Source: Candidatus Avimonas faecium
GTDB taxonomy: Bacteria; Bacillota; Clostridia; Oscillospirales; Acutalibacteraceae
NCBI GenBank assembly: GCA_904419005.1
Contig: CAJFQI010000001.1
Coordinates: forward strand, 1 to 64,000
DNA length: 64,000 nt
Direction: 5' to 3'
Numbering within the stretch: the stretch's first letter is position 1; every line of letters begins with the position of its first letter. The position numbers were made by a program, and so were the translations under genes. The notes below the pieces were generated by a model that was not told where the DNA came from, made no database searches, and worked only from the letters and a program-made list of their open reading frames with translations. Shown one piece after another: positions 25,823 through 34,768 of the stretch.

Positions 25823-27133
25823 TCAGGCGCGCTTGGCCCGGTTTTCCAGGAAAGCGGAGCGGGCCATCGTCACCCGATGGGCCAGCGGCCGCTTGGCCGG
25901 GCAGATATAGGAACAGCAGCCGCAGGAAATGCACTGGTCGGCCCGGTAGGCCGCGCAGGCCGCCATATCCCCGGCGATCACCGCCGCGTCAATAGCGAAG
26001 GGGAGCAGGGACGAGGGGCAGACCCTCGCGCAGCCCCCGCAGCGGATGCAGTTGCTTTCCTTAAATTCCGGCCGGTCGAGCACCACCAGGCCGGTTGTGC
26101 CTTTGGTGACCGGGGCCTCCAGGGACGGCATGGCCGCGCCGGTCATCGGCCCGCCGGCAATCCAAAGCAAGCGGGCCTCCCCGGTCGCCCCGCCGCAGTA
26201 ATCCAGCAGCTCCGACAGGCGGGTGCCGATCGGGACATAGAGGTTGGCGGGCCGGGCCACCCGGCCGGAAACGGTCACCACCCGATGGGTGAGGGGGCGC
26301 CCCTGCAGCGCGTCGGCCAGGGCTGCCGCCGTCCCTACGTTGCTGACGACCGCCCCGCAGTCGGCGGGCAGGCCGCCGGCCGGGACCTCCCGCCCCAGGA
26401 CGGCCCGGATGAGCTGGCGCTCGCCCCCCTGCGGGTACTTGGCCGGGAGGCGGACCACCGCCATCCCTTCCCGGCCGCGGACGGCCTCCTCAAGCAGGGC
26501 GGCGGCATCCGGCTTGTTGGACTCCACGCACAGGAACACCTGCGCGCCGCCCGCCGCCGTTTGCAGCGCCGCGGCCCCGGCGACCACCCGCTCCGGCTGC
26601 TCCGCCATCAGGCGGTGGTCGCCGGTGAGATAGGGCTCGCATTCCGCGCCGTTGACCAGCACATACCGGATCGGCTTGTTGGTTTGATATTTTAGAAAGG
26701 TGGGAAAGCCCGCGCCGCCCAGGCCGGCCAGCCCCGCCTCCCGCATCAGGGCGCGGATGCCGTCCCGGGTATCCTCGTGGGCCAGCGGCGGCGCCGCCTC
26801 CCCCTTCCCGTCGCTGTCCACCACCACGGCGAGGGTCTCTCCCGCTGCCGAAGGGCGGGGCTCCACCGCACGGACAACCCCCGATACGCCGCAGTGGATG
26901 GGCGCGGCAAAGGCCGGGCGGCCGTCCTTGCCCTCGGGCGGGACGGCCACGGCCTGGCCGGCCAGCACCCGCTCCCCCGGCTTTACGATGGGGAGGCACT
27001 CCGCCCCGACGCCCTGCCGCATCAACAGCACCAGCCGCGCCGGGGTAAAGGGGCGGATGGAGCTCTGCGAGGTGGGATCCTTATGCTCTGCGGCGTGGCC
27101 GAACACCACGCCGCCCCGAAAAGGCAGAGGCAT
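25823..27133 (-). CDS. rnfC: Rnf complex subunit RnfC
   Basis: The 436-residue protein carries the RnfC layout: an N-terminal barrel-sandwich domain, the NADH/FMN-binding region with GLGGAGFPTFLK near residue 137 and NGAECEPYLTGDHRLM, a SLBB-type domain, and two ferredoxin-like clusters CIRCGGCARVCP and CISCGCCSYICP near the C-terminus. All eight cluster cysteines are present. RnfC is the peripheral NADH-oxidising subunit. GGAGGAAAAAGA precedes the ATG at 27133. The gene is 95 bp after apbE and 52 bp before rnfD. Confidence 0.96.
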   Translation of the reverse strand: MPLPFRGGVVFGHAAEHKDPTSQSSIRPFTPARLVLLMRQGVGAECLPIVKPGERVLAGQAVAVPPEGKDGRPAFAAPIHCGVSGVVRAVEPRPSAAGETLAVVVDSDGKGEAAPPLAHEDTRDGIRALMREAGLAGLGGAGFPTFLKYQTNKPIRYVLVNGAECEPYLTGDHRLMAEQPERVVAGAAALQTAAGGAQVFLCVESNKPDAAALLEEAVRGREGMAVVRLPAKYPQGGERQLIRAVLGREVPAGGLPADCGAVVSNVGTAAALADALQGRPLTHRVVTVSGRVARPANLYVPIGTRLSELLDYCGGATGEARLLWIAGGPMTGAAMPSLEAPVTKGTTGLVVLDRPEFKESNCIRCGGCARVCPSSLLPFAIDAAVIAGDMAACAAYRADQCISCGCCSYICPAKRPLAHRVTMARSAFLENRAKRA

Positions 27134-27228
27134 TCTTTTTCCTCCTTGCTATCAAATCAAAACGGGCTCTCCGCCCGCGCCGGGGCAACGGGGCGGCCCC
27201 GTGCAGGCGGCCCCCGGCGCGGGAGCCG

Positions 27229-28284
27229 TCACGCCGCCGGCTGAAGGCCGAAGCCGGGGGTCGCCGCGGTGGTTCCGTCCGCAAAGACCCAGAGCGCCTC
27301 AAGCCCGGAGATTCCCTCCGCCAGCTCCCGCGCCTGCTCGTACGGCTGGGCGTAAAGCGCCGTGGAGTAAAAGTCCGCGGCCCCCGCATCCGGCGCGATC
27401 ACCGTAACCGCCCGGACATACGCGGCGGGGCGGCCGGTGGAGGCGTCAAGGATATGGGGATAGAGTACCCCGTTTTGAACAAAATATTTCTGGTAGTCCC
27501 CGCTGGTGCCGACGCAGCCGTCCCGGAGCGTGAGCTGTCCCAGCGCCTCGGGCGGGTCCTCCGCGCCCGATCGGTTGAGGGAGGCGTCCGGGTTGCGCAC
27601 GGCGACCGTCCAGCCGTCCCTGCCCGGCGGCGCGCCCGCGCACACCAGCGTGCTGGTCCCGCAGTCCAGCAGGAAGCACCCGACCCCGCTCTGACGGAGC
27701 TTTTCGGCAATCCCCTGCGCCGCCAGCCCCTTGGCCGTGCTGCCCAGGTCAAGGGACATCGCCGGATCGGCCAGCTCCACCCAGGCCTGTCCCCCGTCCC
27801 GGGTCACGCGGACGGCGGACGGCGACACATGCCCCATCGCCTCGCGGATGGCCGCGGCGTCCGGCGGAGAGCCCTCCTCCCTGGCCGTATGCCAGAGGGA
27901 AAGGACGCTGCCCATCGCGATGTTTACCGCGGGCGTCGTTTCCTGCCAGGCCAGGCTGGCCTCCACCGCGTCCGCCAGCGCCGGCTCCACCGCCACCGGC
28001 CCCTGCCCCGCTCCCTCGTTGACGCGGGACAGCTCGCTGTCCGGGCGGTAGAGGTTATACAGCCGGTCAGCCTGCTCCAGCTCCGCCCGGACCAGCTCGC
28101 AGGCGCGGTCAAACGCCGCGCTGTCCTCGCAGTAGGCGGTAAAGCGCACCACGGTATCCAGCGACCCTAGGAAGGCCGTCTGGTAGCGGGCCGGCTCCGC
28201 CGTCCCATCCCGCCCGCAGCCGGACAGCAGCAGCGCGGCGGCAAGGCCGGAAAGCCGCCAAGCCGCCCGGCGGATTGTCCGCAT
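27229..28284 (-). CDS. apbE: FAD:protein FMN transferase (ApbE), lipoprotein
   Basis: The 351-residue protein has a lipoprotein signal peptide ending in LLSGC, then an ApbE domain: GSLDTVVRFTAY, LYNLYRPDSELSRVN, a SLDLGSTAKGLAAQ motif near residue 180, and LDASTGRPAAYVRAVTVIAP near 285, with the divalent-metal-binding Asp/Thr residues of the family. ApbE attaches FMN to Thr in the [ST]GAT motifs of RnfD and RnfG, both encoded downstream. The start at 28284 has GGAGGGGA; the frame is open upstream but lacks a signal peptide there. It is the first gene of the Rnf-like operon. Confidence 0.95.
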   Translation of the reverse strand: MRTIRRAAWRLSGLAAALLLSGCGRDGTAEPARYQTAFLGSLDTVVRFTAYCEDSAAFDRACELVRAELEQADRLYNLYRPDSELSRVNEGAGQGPVAVEPALADAVEASLAWQETTPAVNIAMGSVLSLWHTAREEGSPPDAAAIREAMGHVSPSAVRVTRDGGQAWVELADPAMSLDLGSTAKGLAAQGIAEKLRQSGVGCFLLDCGTSTLVCAGAPPGRDGWTVAVRNPDASLNRSGAEDPPEALGQLTLRDGCVGTSGDYQKYFVQNGVLYPHILDASTGRPAAYVRAVTVIAPDAGAADFYSTALYAQPYEQARELAEGISGLEALWVFADGTTAATPGFGLQPAA

Positions 28285-28480
28285 ACCGTCCCCTCCCCTC
28301 GCCGCCGGTCCTGCCGGCCGCCGTTTGTCGAAGGCGGCCGGCGGCCTATTTTGCGCCCGCCGCGGAAGGGGCCGGCCCTTTGCCGCGCCCTGCCCTTGCT
28401 TAAGGAAATTTTTGCCCGGCGATTTTGGCAATTTCGGCGATTTGAATTTTTTGTAATCCGGCTTTTATTCTTTGCGGAAT

Positions 28481-28491
28481 TGTGGTAAAAT
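28481..28491 (+). promoter_or_regulatory. Extended -10 promoter of the SH3 lipoprotein gene
   Basis: TGG-TAAAAT (extended -10) lies about 63 bp before the start codon; no good -35 is visible. Confidence 0.5.
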
Positions 28492-28554
28492 ACTCCCGAT
28501 ATCTGTTTTTGGAAGGAAAAAGGGAATCCCGAATCTTTGCAGGAGATGATCGCT

Positions 28555-29031
28555 ATGTTCGCTATAAAAAACGACCGTTCCCTTGCGCAGAAAGCCCTCC
28601 GCCTGGGCGTGGCGGCGCTGGCCGCCGCGGCCGCGCTGGCTTTGACCGCCTGCGGCCCCCAGAATGAAGTGGGAATACAAAGCGGCGGCACCACCACGGC
28701 GGCGGAGACGACGGCGGCGACGACCACAGCGGCAACGACGACGGCCGCCACGACGACGGCGCCGCACCCCGACGGCATGACGACCGGCTGGTCCACCGAT
28801 TCGGTCAACATCCGCACCGGCCCGGGTACGGACTATTACGCCATCGGCGGCCTTCATGTGGGCGAGCAGGTCACCATCCTGGGCAAGGAGGGCGATTGGT
28901 ACCAGATCCGCTTTGCGAACGGGCCGGACGGCGTCGGCTATGTCAACGCCCAATATATCTCCGCCACGCTGGTCGCCACCACCGTGCCCCCCGCTACCGC
29001 CCCGGAAACCACGACGACGGCCGCGCAGTAA
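28555..29031 (+). CDS. SH3-domain (SH3b) lipoprotein
   Basis: The 158-residue protein has a lipoprotein signal peptide ending in LTACG, a Thr/Ala-rich linker (about 45-75, with repeated TTAATT units) and one bacterial SH3 domain (about 80-140) with VNIRTGPGTDYYAIGGL, EGDWYQIRF and GYVNAQYI. SH3b domains usually bind cell-wall peptides, so it is probably surface-located. AGGAG lies 9 bp before the ATG at 28555; upstream in-frame starts give worse spacing. It is monocistronic with a terminator at 29066. Confidence 0.9.
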   Translation: MFAIKNDRSLAQKALRLGVAALAAAAALALTACGPQNEVGIQSGGTTTAAETTAATTTAATTTAATTTAPHPDGMTTGWSTDSVNIRTGPGTDYYAIGGLHVGEQVTILGKEGDWYQIRFANGPDGVGYVNAQYISATLVATTVPPATAPETTTTAAQ

Positions 29032-29065
29032 GCCGCGGCGTCCCAGACATCCAAACAGAACCGCC

Positions 29066-29097
29066 GGGAGGAAGGGCCGCGCTCTTCCTCCCTTTTT
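29066..29097 (+). terminator. Intrinsic terminator
   Basis: A GGGAGGAAG/CTTCCTCCC-type stem with a T5 tract starts 35 bp after the SH3 lipoprotein stop. Confidence 0.85.
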
Positions 29098-29146
29098 GCT
29101 GTATGGGGCGGCTGGTCGCCGCCCTCAGCCGTTGGGAGGAAATGCC

Positions 29147-30352
29147 ATGAAACAGCAGCGCCCCTATCCCTGCTTTACCGTCACCCACAAAGCCCAGCTC
29201 GCCTGCGAGGCGGGGCATCCCTGGATTTACGATACCGAGGTCCTAGAGGCCGGCGAGCACGAAAACGGGGGGATCGTCGACGTATTCAGCACCCGGGGCC
29301 GGTATATCGGCACGGGGCTGGTCAGCGACCATTCCAAAATCCGGATCCGCCTGCTCACCCGCAACGCATCCGACCGGGTGGACGAGGCGTTTTGGCAGCG
29401 GCGGGTGCGCTATGCCTGGGAGTACCGCAAGACGGTGATGGGGGACGACTGCAACGCCTGCCGGGTTATTTTCGGGGAAGCCGACCAATTCCCCGGCCTG
29501 ACGGTCGACCGCTTTGAAAACGTGCTGGTGACGCAGACCCTCTCCTTAGGCATTGAACGGCTTAAGCCGGTGATTTTCCCCCTCCTGCTGCAGGTGCTGC
29601 GGGAGGACGGGCAGGCCGTGGACGGGATCTTTGAGCGCAACGACGTGGGCATCCGCCGCCTTGAGGGGCTCGCGGAAGGCAAGGGCTGGTTCGGCGAGCC
29701 GCTCCCTTCCACCCGGCTGACCCTGACCGAAAACGGCGTAAAATACCGGGTGGATTTTGAAAACGGGCAGAAAACCGGCTTCTTCCTTGACCAGAAATAC
29801 AACCGCCGGGCCACCGCCAGGCTGGCCGCCGGACGCCGGGTGCTGGACTGCTTTACCCACACCGGCTCCTTTGCGCTTAACGCCGCTTTGGCCGGCGCGG
29901 CGCACGTTACGGCGGTCGATATTTCGGCTGACGCGGTCGCTTTGGCGCAGGAAAACGCCCGGCTGAACGGGCTGGAGGACCGGATGGACTTCCGGTGCGA
30001 AAACGTCTTTGACCTGCTTCCCTCCCTCAAGGGCAAGCCCTACGATTTCATTATCCTTGACCCGCCCGCCTTTACCAAATCCCGCTCCGCCACCCAGAAC
30101 GCGATCCGCGGGTATAAGGAAATCAACCTCCGCGCCATGAAGCTGCTTCCCCGCGGCGGGTATCTCGCGACCTGCTCCTGCTCCCACTTTATGACCGACG
30201 CCCTTTTCCGGGAGATGCTCCGGGCCGCGGCGGCGGACGCCGGCGTTTGCCTGCGCCAGATCGAGACGCGTCAGCAGGCGCCCGACCATCCCGTGCTTTG
30301 GAACGTGCCGGAAACCGATTACCTCAAGTTCTATCTGTTCCAGATTGTATAA
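29147..30352 (+). CDS. rlmI: Class I SAM-dependent rRNA (cytosine-C5)-methyltransferase, RlmI-like
   Basis: The 401-residue protein has an N-terminal PUA-like domain (about 5-80; GHPWIYDTEV), a linker with FERNDVGIRRLEGL, and a Rossmann methyltransferase domain. SAM motif VLDCFTHTGSFAL is near residue 225, AVDIS near 255, the DPPAF motif near 305, and CSCSHF carries the catalytic Cys. This is the RlmI/YccW architecture, which methylates C1962 of 23S rRNA in E. coli. The ATG at 29147 has GGGAGGA upstream; a tiny overlapping ATG-CCA-TGA frame precedes it. Not in an obvious operon. Confidence 0.93.
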   Translation: MKQQRPYPCFTVTHKAQLACEAGHPWIYDTEVLEAGEHENGGIVDVFSTRGRYIGTGLVSDHSKIRIRLLTRNASDRVDEAFWQRRVRYAWEYRKTVMGDDCNACRVIFGEADQFPGLTVDRFENVLVTQTLSLGIERLKPVIFPLLLQVLREDGQAVDGIFERNDVGIRRLEGLAEGKGWFGEPLPSTRLTLTENGVKYRVDFENGQKTGFFLDQKYNRRATARLAAGRRVLDCFTHTGSFALNAALAGAAHVTAVDISADAVALAQENARLNGLEDRMDFRCENVFDLLPSLKGKPYDFIILDPPAFTKSRSATQNAIRGYKEINLRAMKLLPRGGYLATCSCSHFMTDALFREMLRAAAADAGVCLRQIETRQQAPDHPVLWNVPETDYLKFYLFQIV

Positions 30353-30581
30353 CGGCGGGACAGCATCGGGCGGCGCTGATTTCACGAGCCGCCGCACGGG
30401 GGGAAGCGCCGGCCGAACCGGCATAGTCAATAAAGCGTGAAATGTGCTACACAGAAGATACGGGATCAAGGGAGCGGCAGCGCGCTGCGTTTTGCCGTTC
30501 CCGCGATTCCGTGTCTTTTTTCGCGGTTTTCGCCCCTGCTCCGCCCGTTCCGCCGCCGGGAATCGTATGGGAGCGTATACT

Positions 30582-30610
30582 TTGTCCCCGGGCGGCATAT
30601 ACTTTACGAT
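30582..30610 (+). promoter_or_regulatory. Possible promoter of the PH-domain genes
   Basis: TTGTCC, a 17-bp spacer and TACGAT lie 35 bp upstream of the start at 30645. Confidence 0.45.
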
Positions 30611-30644
30611 AAGAATCCGCTGCGGAAACGGGAGGAGGGACCGC

Positions 30645-31124
30645 ATGTATCCGCTCGCCTTCGCCGCCGATAAACGCAGCGAAAGGGTGCTGGCGCTATG
30701 GATATCCGCCGCCGGGATCCTCCTGACCGGGCTGTCCGGCTGCCTGGCCGGGCTGCTCACCCCCTGGCTGCTGATCCTGGCCGCCCTGACCGGGGCGGCC
30801 ACGGTGGCCGCTGCGCTGTGGTACCCGCCCCGGTATGCCGCCTGCCTGCAGGGCAGCTTTGACGGGACTGCCGTCCGGGCGGTCAAGGGGGTGCTCTTCA
30901 AGCGGGAGCTCTACGTCCCCGCCTCCGCCCTGCGGACCGTGGAGTCGGGCTCCACCCCCCTGCAGCGGCGGCTGCGCTGCAGGACCATGGTGCTGCGCTT
31001 TGCCGGAGGCGCCGTGCTCATCCCCCTCCTGCCCGAAGACGAGGCCGAGCGGCTCTCCCAGGCGCTGGAAGCGGTCTGCGCGCCGGAGGGGGGGCCGCCG
31101 GACGGCCGAACGGACGGCAGCTAA
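30645..31124 (+). CDS. PH-domain (DUF304/YdbS-like) membrane protein
   Basis: The 159-residue protein has two N-terminal membrane helices (about 18-60), then one bacterial PH domain: YAACLQGSFDGTAVRAVKGV, then FKRELYVPASALRTVESGST and LQRRLRCRTMVLRF. This is the YdbS layout of Bacillus. The neighbouring gene at 31369 is YdbT-like, and the pair usually occurs together. In B. subtilis ydbST belong to the sigma-W regulon and give resistance to some peptides; here a role in envelope defence is inferred. GGAGGAGGGA precedes the ATG. Confidence 0.82.
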   Translation: MYPLAFAADKRSERVLALWISAAGILLTGLSGCLAGLLTPWLLILAALTGAATVAAALWYPPRYAACLQGSFDGTAVRAVKGVLFKRELYVPASALRTVESGSTPLQRRLRCRTMVLRFAGGAVLIPLLPEDEAERLSQALEAVCAPEGGPPDGRTDGS

Positions 31125-31368
31125 CCGCCGGGCAGGGCTCAGCCGCCAAAGGCCCGCGGCGTACCCAGGCCCGTCCTTCGCATAGACGCCCGCCCCGCGC
31201 CGGGCAGAAAACGTACGCGCTTCCGCCGGCCCGCCGAAAGAGCCGGGAACCGCTGCCGGTCCCGCTCCGCCGGGATGCCCTCCTCCGCCTCTGAAAACCG
31301 GCGGCGGAGGACAGGTTCCCGCTCCGGGCGCGTTCATCCCCGAAAAGGGCCGAAAAGGAGTATCCGCC

Positions 31369-32757
31369 ATGTTCCGCCCCCACCCCCTCTATTGCTATTA
31401 CGACTCCAAAAAGTGGATACTCCTTCTCCTGCTGCCCGTGCTGCGGGCAGTCTTTTCGCCGCGGGATATCGTATTTATCCTTCTCGCCTCCCTGCGGGAC
31501 GTCGTCCTGGCCGCGCTGCTGATCGGCTACTCCGTAATGAAGTGGAAAGAAGCACGGTATTCCCTGCACGGCGGGCTGACGCTGCGGCAGGGCCTGGTTT
31601 ACCGCCGGACGCTGCGCATTTCGGCGGAGGATGCCGCCTCGGTCGAAACGGAGCGCACCCCGCTGATGTGGCTGGCCCGCGGGCGGCGGGTGCGGATCAA
31701 TACCGCCGGCCTGCGCCGGCGGGCGGACGCGACGATTTACCTTCCCGCTTCCGCCACGCGGGGGACGCTTCAGAAGGGGGCCGGCCGGCCATGGCGCCGG
31801 TACGCGGCCCGCGCTTTCCCCGTAGCGGTGATGTCCGCGTCCAGCTCAAACGCGGCGCTTGGGCTGCTGACGCTGGCCCCGGCGGTGCGGCAGGCAGGGC
31901 AGATCCTGGGCCGGGAGATGACCGGCGAAGTGTACAACCTGATGGACCGCCTGCTTTCCATCAGCCTGCCCCCGCTGTTCAACACGCTGACCAACGTCCT
32001 GATCCTGGGCTGGGCCTATGCCTTTATGCACATGTTTATCCGGACGGCCGGGTTTTACGCCGAGCGGGACGGGGAGCAGCTGCACGTCACCTCCGGCCTG
32101 CTGACGCGGCGGGACGTCTATATCGACTGCAGCCGGATCACCGCCCTTGAGCTCCGCCAGACCCTGTTCATGCGGCTTTTCAGCCTGCATACCGTCACGA
32201 TAACGGCAGCCGGCTACGGCCGGGAAAAGGGGGCACGCCCTCTCATCATCCCCGCCGCGCGGCCGAAGGAGCTCTGCGCCGCGCTGGATGTACTGCTGCC
32301 GGAATACCCCATCTGTGCAGGGTCCCTCCGTCCGGCCAAAAGCGCGCTGTGGCGGTATGTCTGGCCTCCCCTCCTGCTGACGGCGGGGAGCTTCCTGCCC
32401 CTGCTCCTGGGCGGGGTATGGGGGACGCTGGCCGCCGTGTGGTTCCTGGCCGGGACGTGGTGGCTGTTCATCCGGCTGACCGGCTATTTCCGGGCGGGCT
32501 TCGGCGTAGGGCGGGGCGCGGTCACCATGCGGTATCCCCGCGGGCTGGCCCTGTATGAAATCCACGTCCCCTGCGAGGTGGCGGACTGCCTGATTATCAC
32601 CCGGAACCCGTGGGAACGGCGCAACGGCACCTGCACGGTAGAGCTCCGCTGCTTTGGGGAGAAACGCCGGCGCCACCGGGTGCGCGCCCTGCCCTATGAG
32701 CCGGCAGCCAGGCTGGCCGGCTGCCTGATTGCTATGGACGCTGCTGCAAAGCAGTAG
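31369..32757 (+). CDS. PH-domain (DUF304/YdbT-like) membrane protein
   Basis: The 462-residue protein has at least two PH-like (DUF304) modules, each following a pair of membrane helices. The first is near residues 65-130 (GLTLRQGLVYRRTLRI, DAASVETERTP), the second near 225-310 (LHVTSGLLTRRDVYIDCSRI, HTVTITAAGYG), and a third partial one lies near 370-450. This matches YdbT. It follows the YdbS-like gene after 244 bp that hold no obvious terminator, so cotranscription is possible. AAAAGGAG sits 8 bp before the ATG. Confidence 0.85.
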   Translation: MFRPHPLYCYYDSKKWILLLLLPVLRAVFSPRDIVFILLASLRDVVLAALLIGYSVMKWKEARYSLHGGLTLRQGLVYRRTLRISAEDAASVETERTPLMWLARGRRVRINTAGLRRRADATIYLPASATRGTLQKGAGRPWRRYAARAFPVAVMSASSSNAALGLLTLAPAVRQAGQILGREMTGEVYNLMDRLLSISLPPLFNTLTNVLILGWAYAFMHMFIRTAGFYAERDGEQLHVTSGLLTRRDVYIDCSRITALELRQTLFMRLFSLHTVTITAAGYGREKGARPLIIPAARPKELCAALDVLLPEYPICAGSLRPAKSALWRYVWPPLLLTAGSFLPLLLGGVWGTLAAVWFLAGTWWLFIRLTGYFRAGFGVGRGAVTMRYPRGLALYEIHVPCEVADCLIITRNPWERRNGTCTVELRCFGEKRRRHRVRALPYEPAARLAGCLIAMDAAAKQ

Positions 32758-32792
32758 CAGCCACCCCCAGGAGCCCGCCTCTTGCGTTCTTG

Positions 32793-32841
32793 CAGGCGGC
32801 TTCCGCAGGAGGAGTCCCGCGGGAGCCGCCTGTGCGCTTTT
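32793..32841 (+). terminator. Probable intrinsic terminator after the YdbT-like gene
   Basis: CAGGCGGCT and AGCCGCCTG (32793-32801, 32824-32832) form a stem with a structured loop, followed by TTTT at 32838-32841. Confidence 0.5.
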
Positions 32842-32899
32842 CCACAGCCGCCCCCTTTCCGCCGTCTGCAGCGCACGGAGGAAAATCCCCGAAAAAGCA

Positions 32900-32928
32900 T
32901 TGAATCGGACGCCGAATCATGCTATTCT
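32900..32928 (+). promoter_or_regulatory. Extended -10 promoter of the aldo/keto reductase gene
   Basis: TTGAAT, a 17-bp spacer and TATTCT preceded by TGC. It lies about 110 bp upstream of the start at 33038. Confidence 0.65.
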
Positions 32929-33037
32929 AAAAAAGAGGATGTCCCTGCGGCGGGGAGAACGTTTTCTCACCACGTCTGCCGGCACAGGGGACAAGTCCTG
33001 CTGCGCCCGCATAACGGGCAGAGAAAGGATGAGGCAG

Positions 33038-34144
33038 ATGCAGTATCGCCAATTCGGGAAAACCGGGGAGACGGTTTCGGTCCTCGGCTTCGGCGCGATG
33101 CGTTTCCCGTATAAGGACGGCAAGGTGGACGTGGACGAAGCCGTCGCTATGATGCGCCACGCCATGGATCAAGGGCTCACCTACATTGACACGGCCTATT
33201 TCTACCACGATGGGGAAAGCGAAAAAATCGTAGGGAAGGCCGTCAAGGACGGCTACCGCGAAAAGGTACATATCGCCACCAAGCTGCCGATGAGCCTGGT
33301 GGAAAAGGAAGAGGATTTTGAGCGGTTCCTCTCAACCCAGCTGGGGCGGCTGGAGCTTCCCTACGTCGATTTCTATCTTCTGCACGCCCTGGACCGCCGG
33401 GAGTGGGATAAGGCCAAGCGCCTGCATATCCCCGAAAAGATGGAACAGGCCAAGCGGGACGGGCGGATCCGCCATATCGGCTTTTCCTTTCACGACGATT
33501 ACGAAATCTTCCAGCAGATCCTTGACGAATACAACGGCTGGGAATTCTGCCAAATCCAGCTCAACTATGTCGGCACCGACTACCAGGCGGGGCTGCGCGG
33601 CTTGGAGTACGCGGCGTCCAAGGGGCTGGGCGTCGTGATCATGGAGCCGCTGTTAGGCGGCAAGCTCGCCGTCCCGCCCCGCGGCGTGCAGGCGGCGCTT
33701 GATCCGGCCAAGTCGCCGGTGGAATGGGCGCTGGACTACCTGTGGAACCGGCCGGAGGTCACCCTGCTCCTCAGCGGGATGAGCACCATGCAGCAGGCCC
33801 AGGACAACCTGGCCTACGCCGACCGGGCCCGGGTTGGGATGCTCAGCCAAGCGGACCTCGCGATGCTGGCCGAGGCCAAGCGGGTCTATGACACCACCGC
33901 CCTGGTCCCCTGCACCCAATGCCGGTATTGTATGCCCTGCCCCTTCGGCGTGGAGATCCCCAACGTATTTGAGGCGTACAACCGGACTGTCTCCCAGGGG
34001 AAGGACGCGGCCAAGGCCTACTACGCGGAAGTGCAGGGCAAGGCGGACCTCTGCCGCGCCTGCCATAAATGCGAAAAGGTATGTCCCCAGCATATCCCAA
34101 TCAGCGAGATGATGGGCGAGGTGCGGGCGGCATTCGCGGAATAA
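33038..34144 (+). CDS. Aldo/keto reductase with C-terminal 4Fe-4S domain
   Basis: The 368-residue protein has the AKR barrel (about 1-270): GFGAMRFP, the YIDTAYFY motif with catalytic Asp and Tyr, Lys in ATKLPM, and His in FYLLHAL. The C-terminal 100 residues hold CTQCRYCMPCPFGVEIP and CRACHKCEKVCPQHIPI, which together can bind Fe-S clusters. This fusion is common in anaerobes and probably couples carbonyl reduction to low-potential electron carriers. The substrate is unknown. AAAGGA lies 8 bp before the ATG at 33038. The ECF S-component gene begins 48 bp after its end. Confidence 0.93.
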   Translation: MQYRQFGKTGETVSVLGFGAMRFPYKDGKVDVDEAVAMMRHAMDQGLTYIDTAYFYHDGESEKIVGKAVKDGYREKVHIATKLPMSLVEKEEDFERFLSTQLGRLELPYVDFYLLHALDRREWDKAKRLHIPEKMEQAKRDGRIRHIGFSFHDDYEIFQQILDEYNGWEFCQIQLNYVGTDYQAGLRGLEYAASKGLGVVIMEPLLGGKLAVPPRGVQAALDPAKSPVEWALDYLWNRPEVTLLLSGMSTMQQAQDNLAYADRARVGMLSQADLAMLAEAKRVYDTTALVPCTQCRYCMPCPFGVEIPNVFEAYNRTVSQGKDAAKAYYAEVQGKADLCRACHKCEKVCPQHIPISEMMGEVRAAFAE

Positions 34145-34192
34145 GCCCGCCTTACGCCCTTTATAAAAAACACAGCAAAGGATTTTTCTGCC

Positions 34193-34768
34193 ATGACGCA
34201 ACATAAGGATCGTTTCTATCAAGTCAATCTCCGGCAGGTGGTCTGCGCAGGGCTGCTGCTCGCCATCGGCGTGGTGCTGCCCCAGCTGTTCCACGCCGTG
34301 GGCGGTCCGACGATGGGTAAAATATTCCTGCCCCTGCATATCGCCGTGCTGATGGCCGGGCTGCTGCTCGGGCCGATGCTCGGGCTCCTGGTCGGCATCC
34401 TGCTGCCGGTCGCCAGCTTCCTGGCCAGCGGGATGCCCGCGCCCCCTGCCCTCTTTTTTATGCTGTTTGAGCTGGCTGCTTATGGCTTTTTCACCGGCCT
34501 GTTCTATCAGAAGCTGCCGCTGGTGCCCAGCCTGATCCTGGCCATGCTGGCCGGGCGGGCGGTCAACGCGCTGGCGCTGCTCGCCGGCGTCGGGCTGCTG
34601 GGGATCCCCTACCCGGGCCTGGGCACAGGCGCGCTGCTGCCTGCCGTGCTCGGCACGGTGGCAGGGGTTGCCGTGACCGGCCTGCCGGGGATCCTGCTTC
34701 AGCTGATCGTGATTCCCGTGCTGGTGACGGCATTAAAGAGGAGCGGGGTGCTGTATGGACGGGATTGA
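34193..34768 (+). CDS. ECF transporter S component, substrate unknown
   Basis: The 191-residue protein has six hydrophobic segments and starts with the VVCAGLLLAIGVVLPQLFH helix that is typical of ECF S components. KIFLPLHIAVLMAGLLLGPM and the GRAVNALALL stretch near residue 120 support the family. No cognate ATPase or T component is adjacent, so it is a group II S component that would share an EcfAT module, perhaps the one at 18273-20818. Its stop overlaps the DUF1893 start by 14 bp, so the two products are probably linked. Confidence 0.88.
   Translation: MTQHKDRFYQVNLRQVVCAGLLLAIGVVLPQLFHAVGGPTMGKIFLPLHIAVLMAGLLLGPMLGLLVGILLPVASFLASGMPAPPALFFMLFELAAYGFFTGLFYQKLPLVPSLILAMLAGRAVNALALLAGVGLLGIPYPGLGTGALLPAVLGTVAGVAVTGLPGILLQLIVIPVLVTALKRSGVLYGRD

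Noticed and set aside
28681-28780. Short tandem repeat array (ACGACG-type)
   Set aside because: It is the Thr/Ala linker of the SH3 lipoprotein, a coding low-complexity stretch and not a CRISPR or other DNA repeat.
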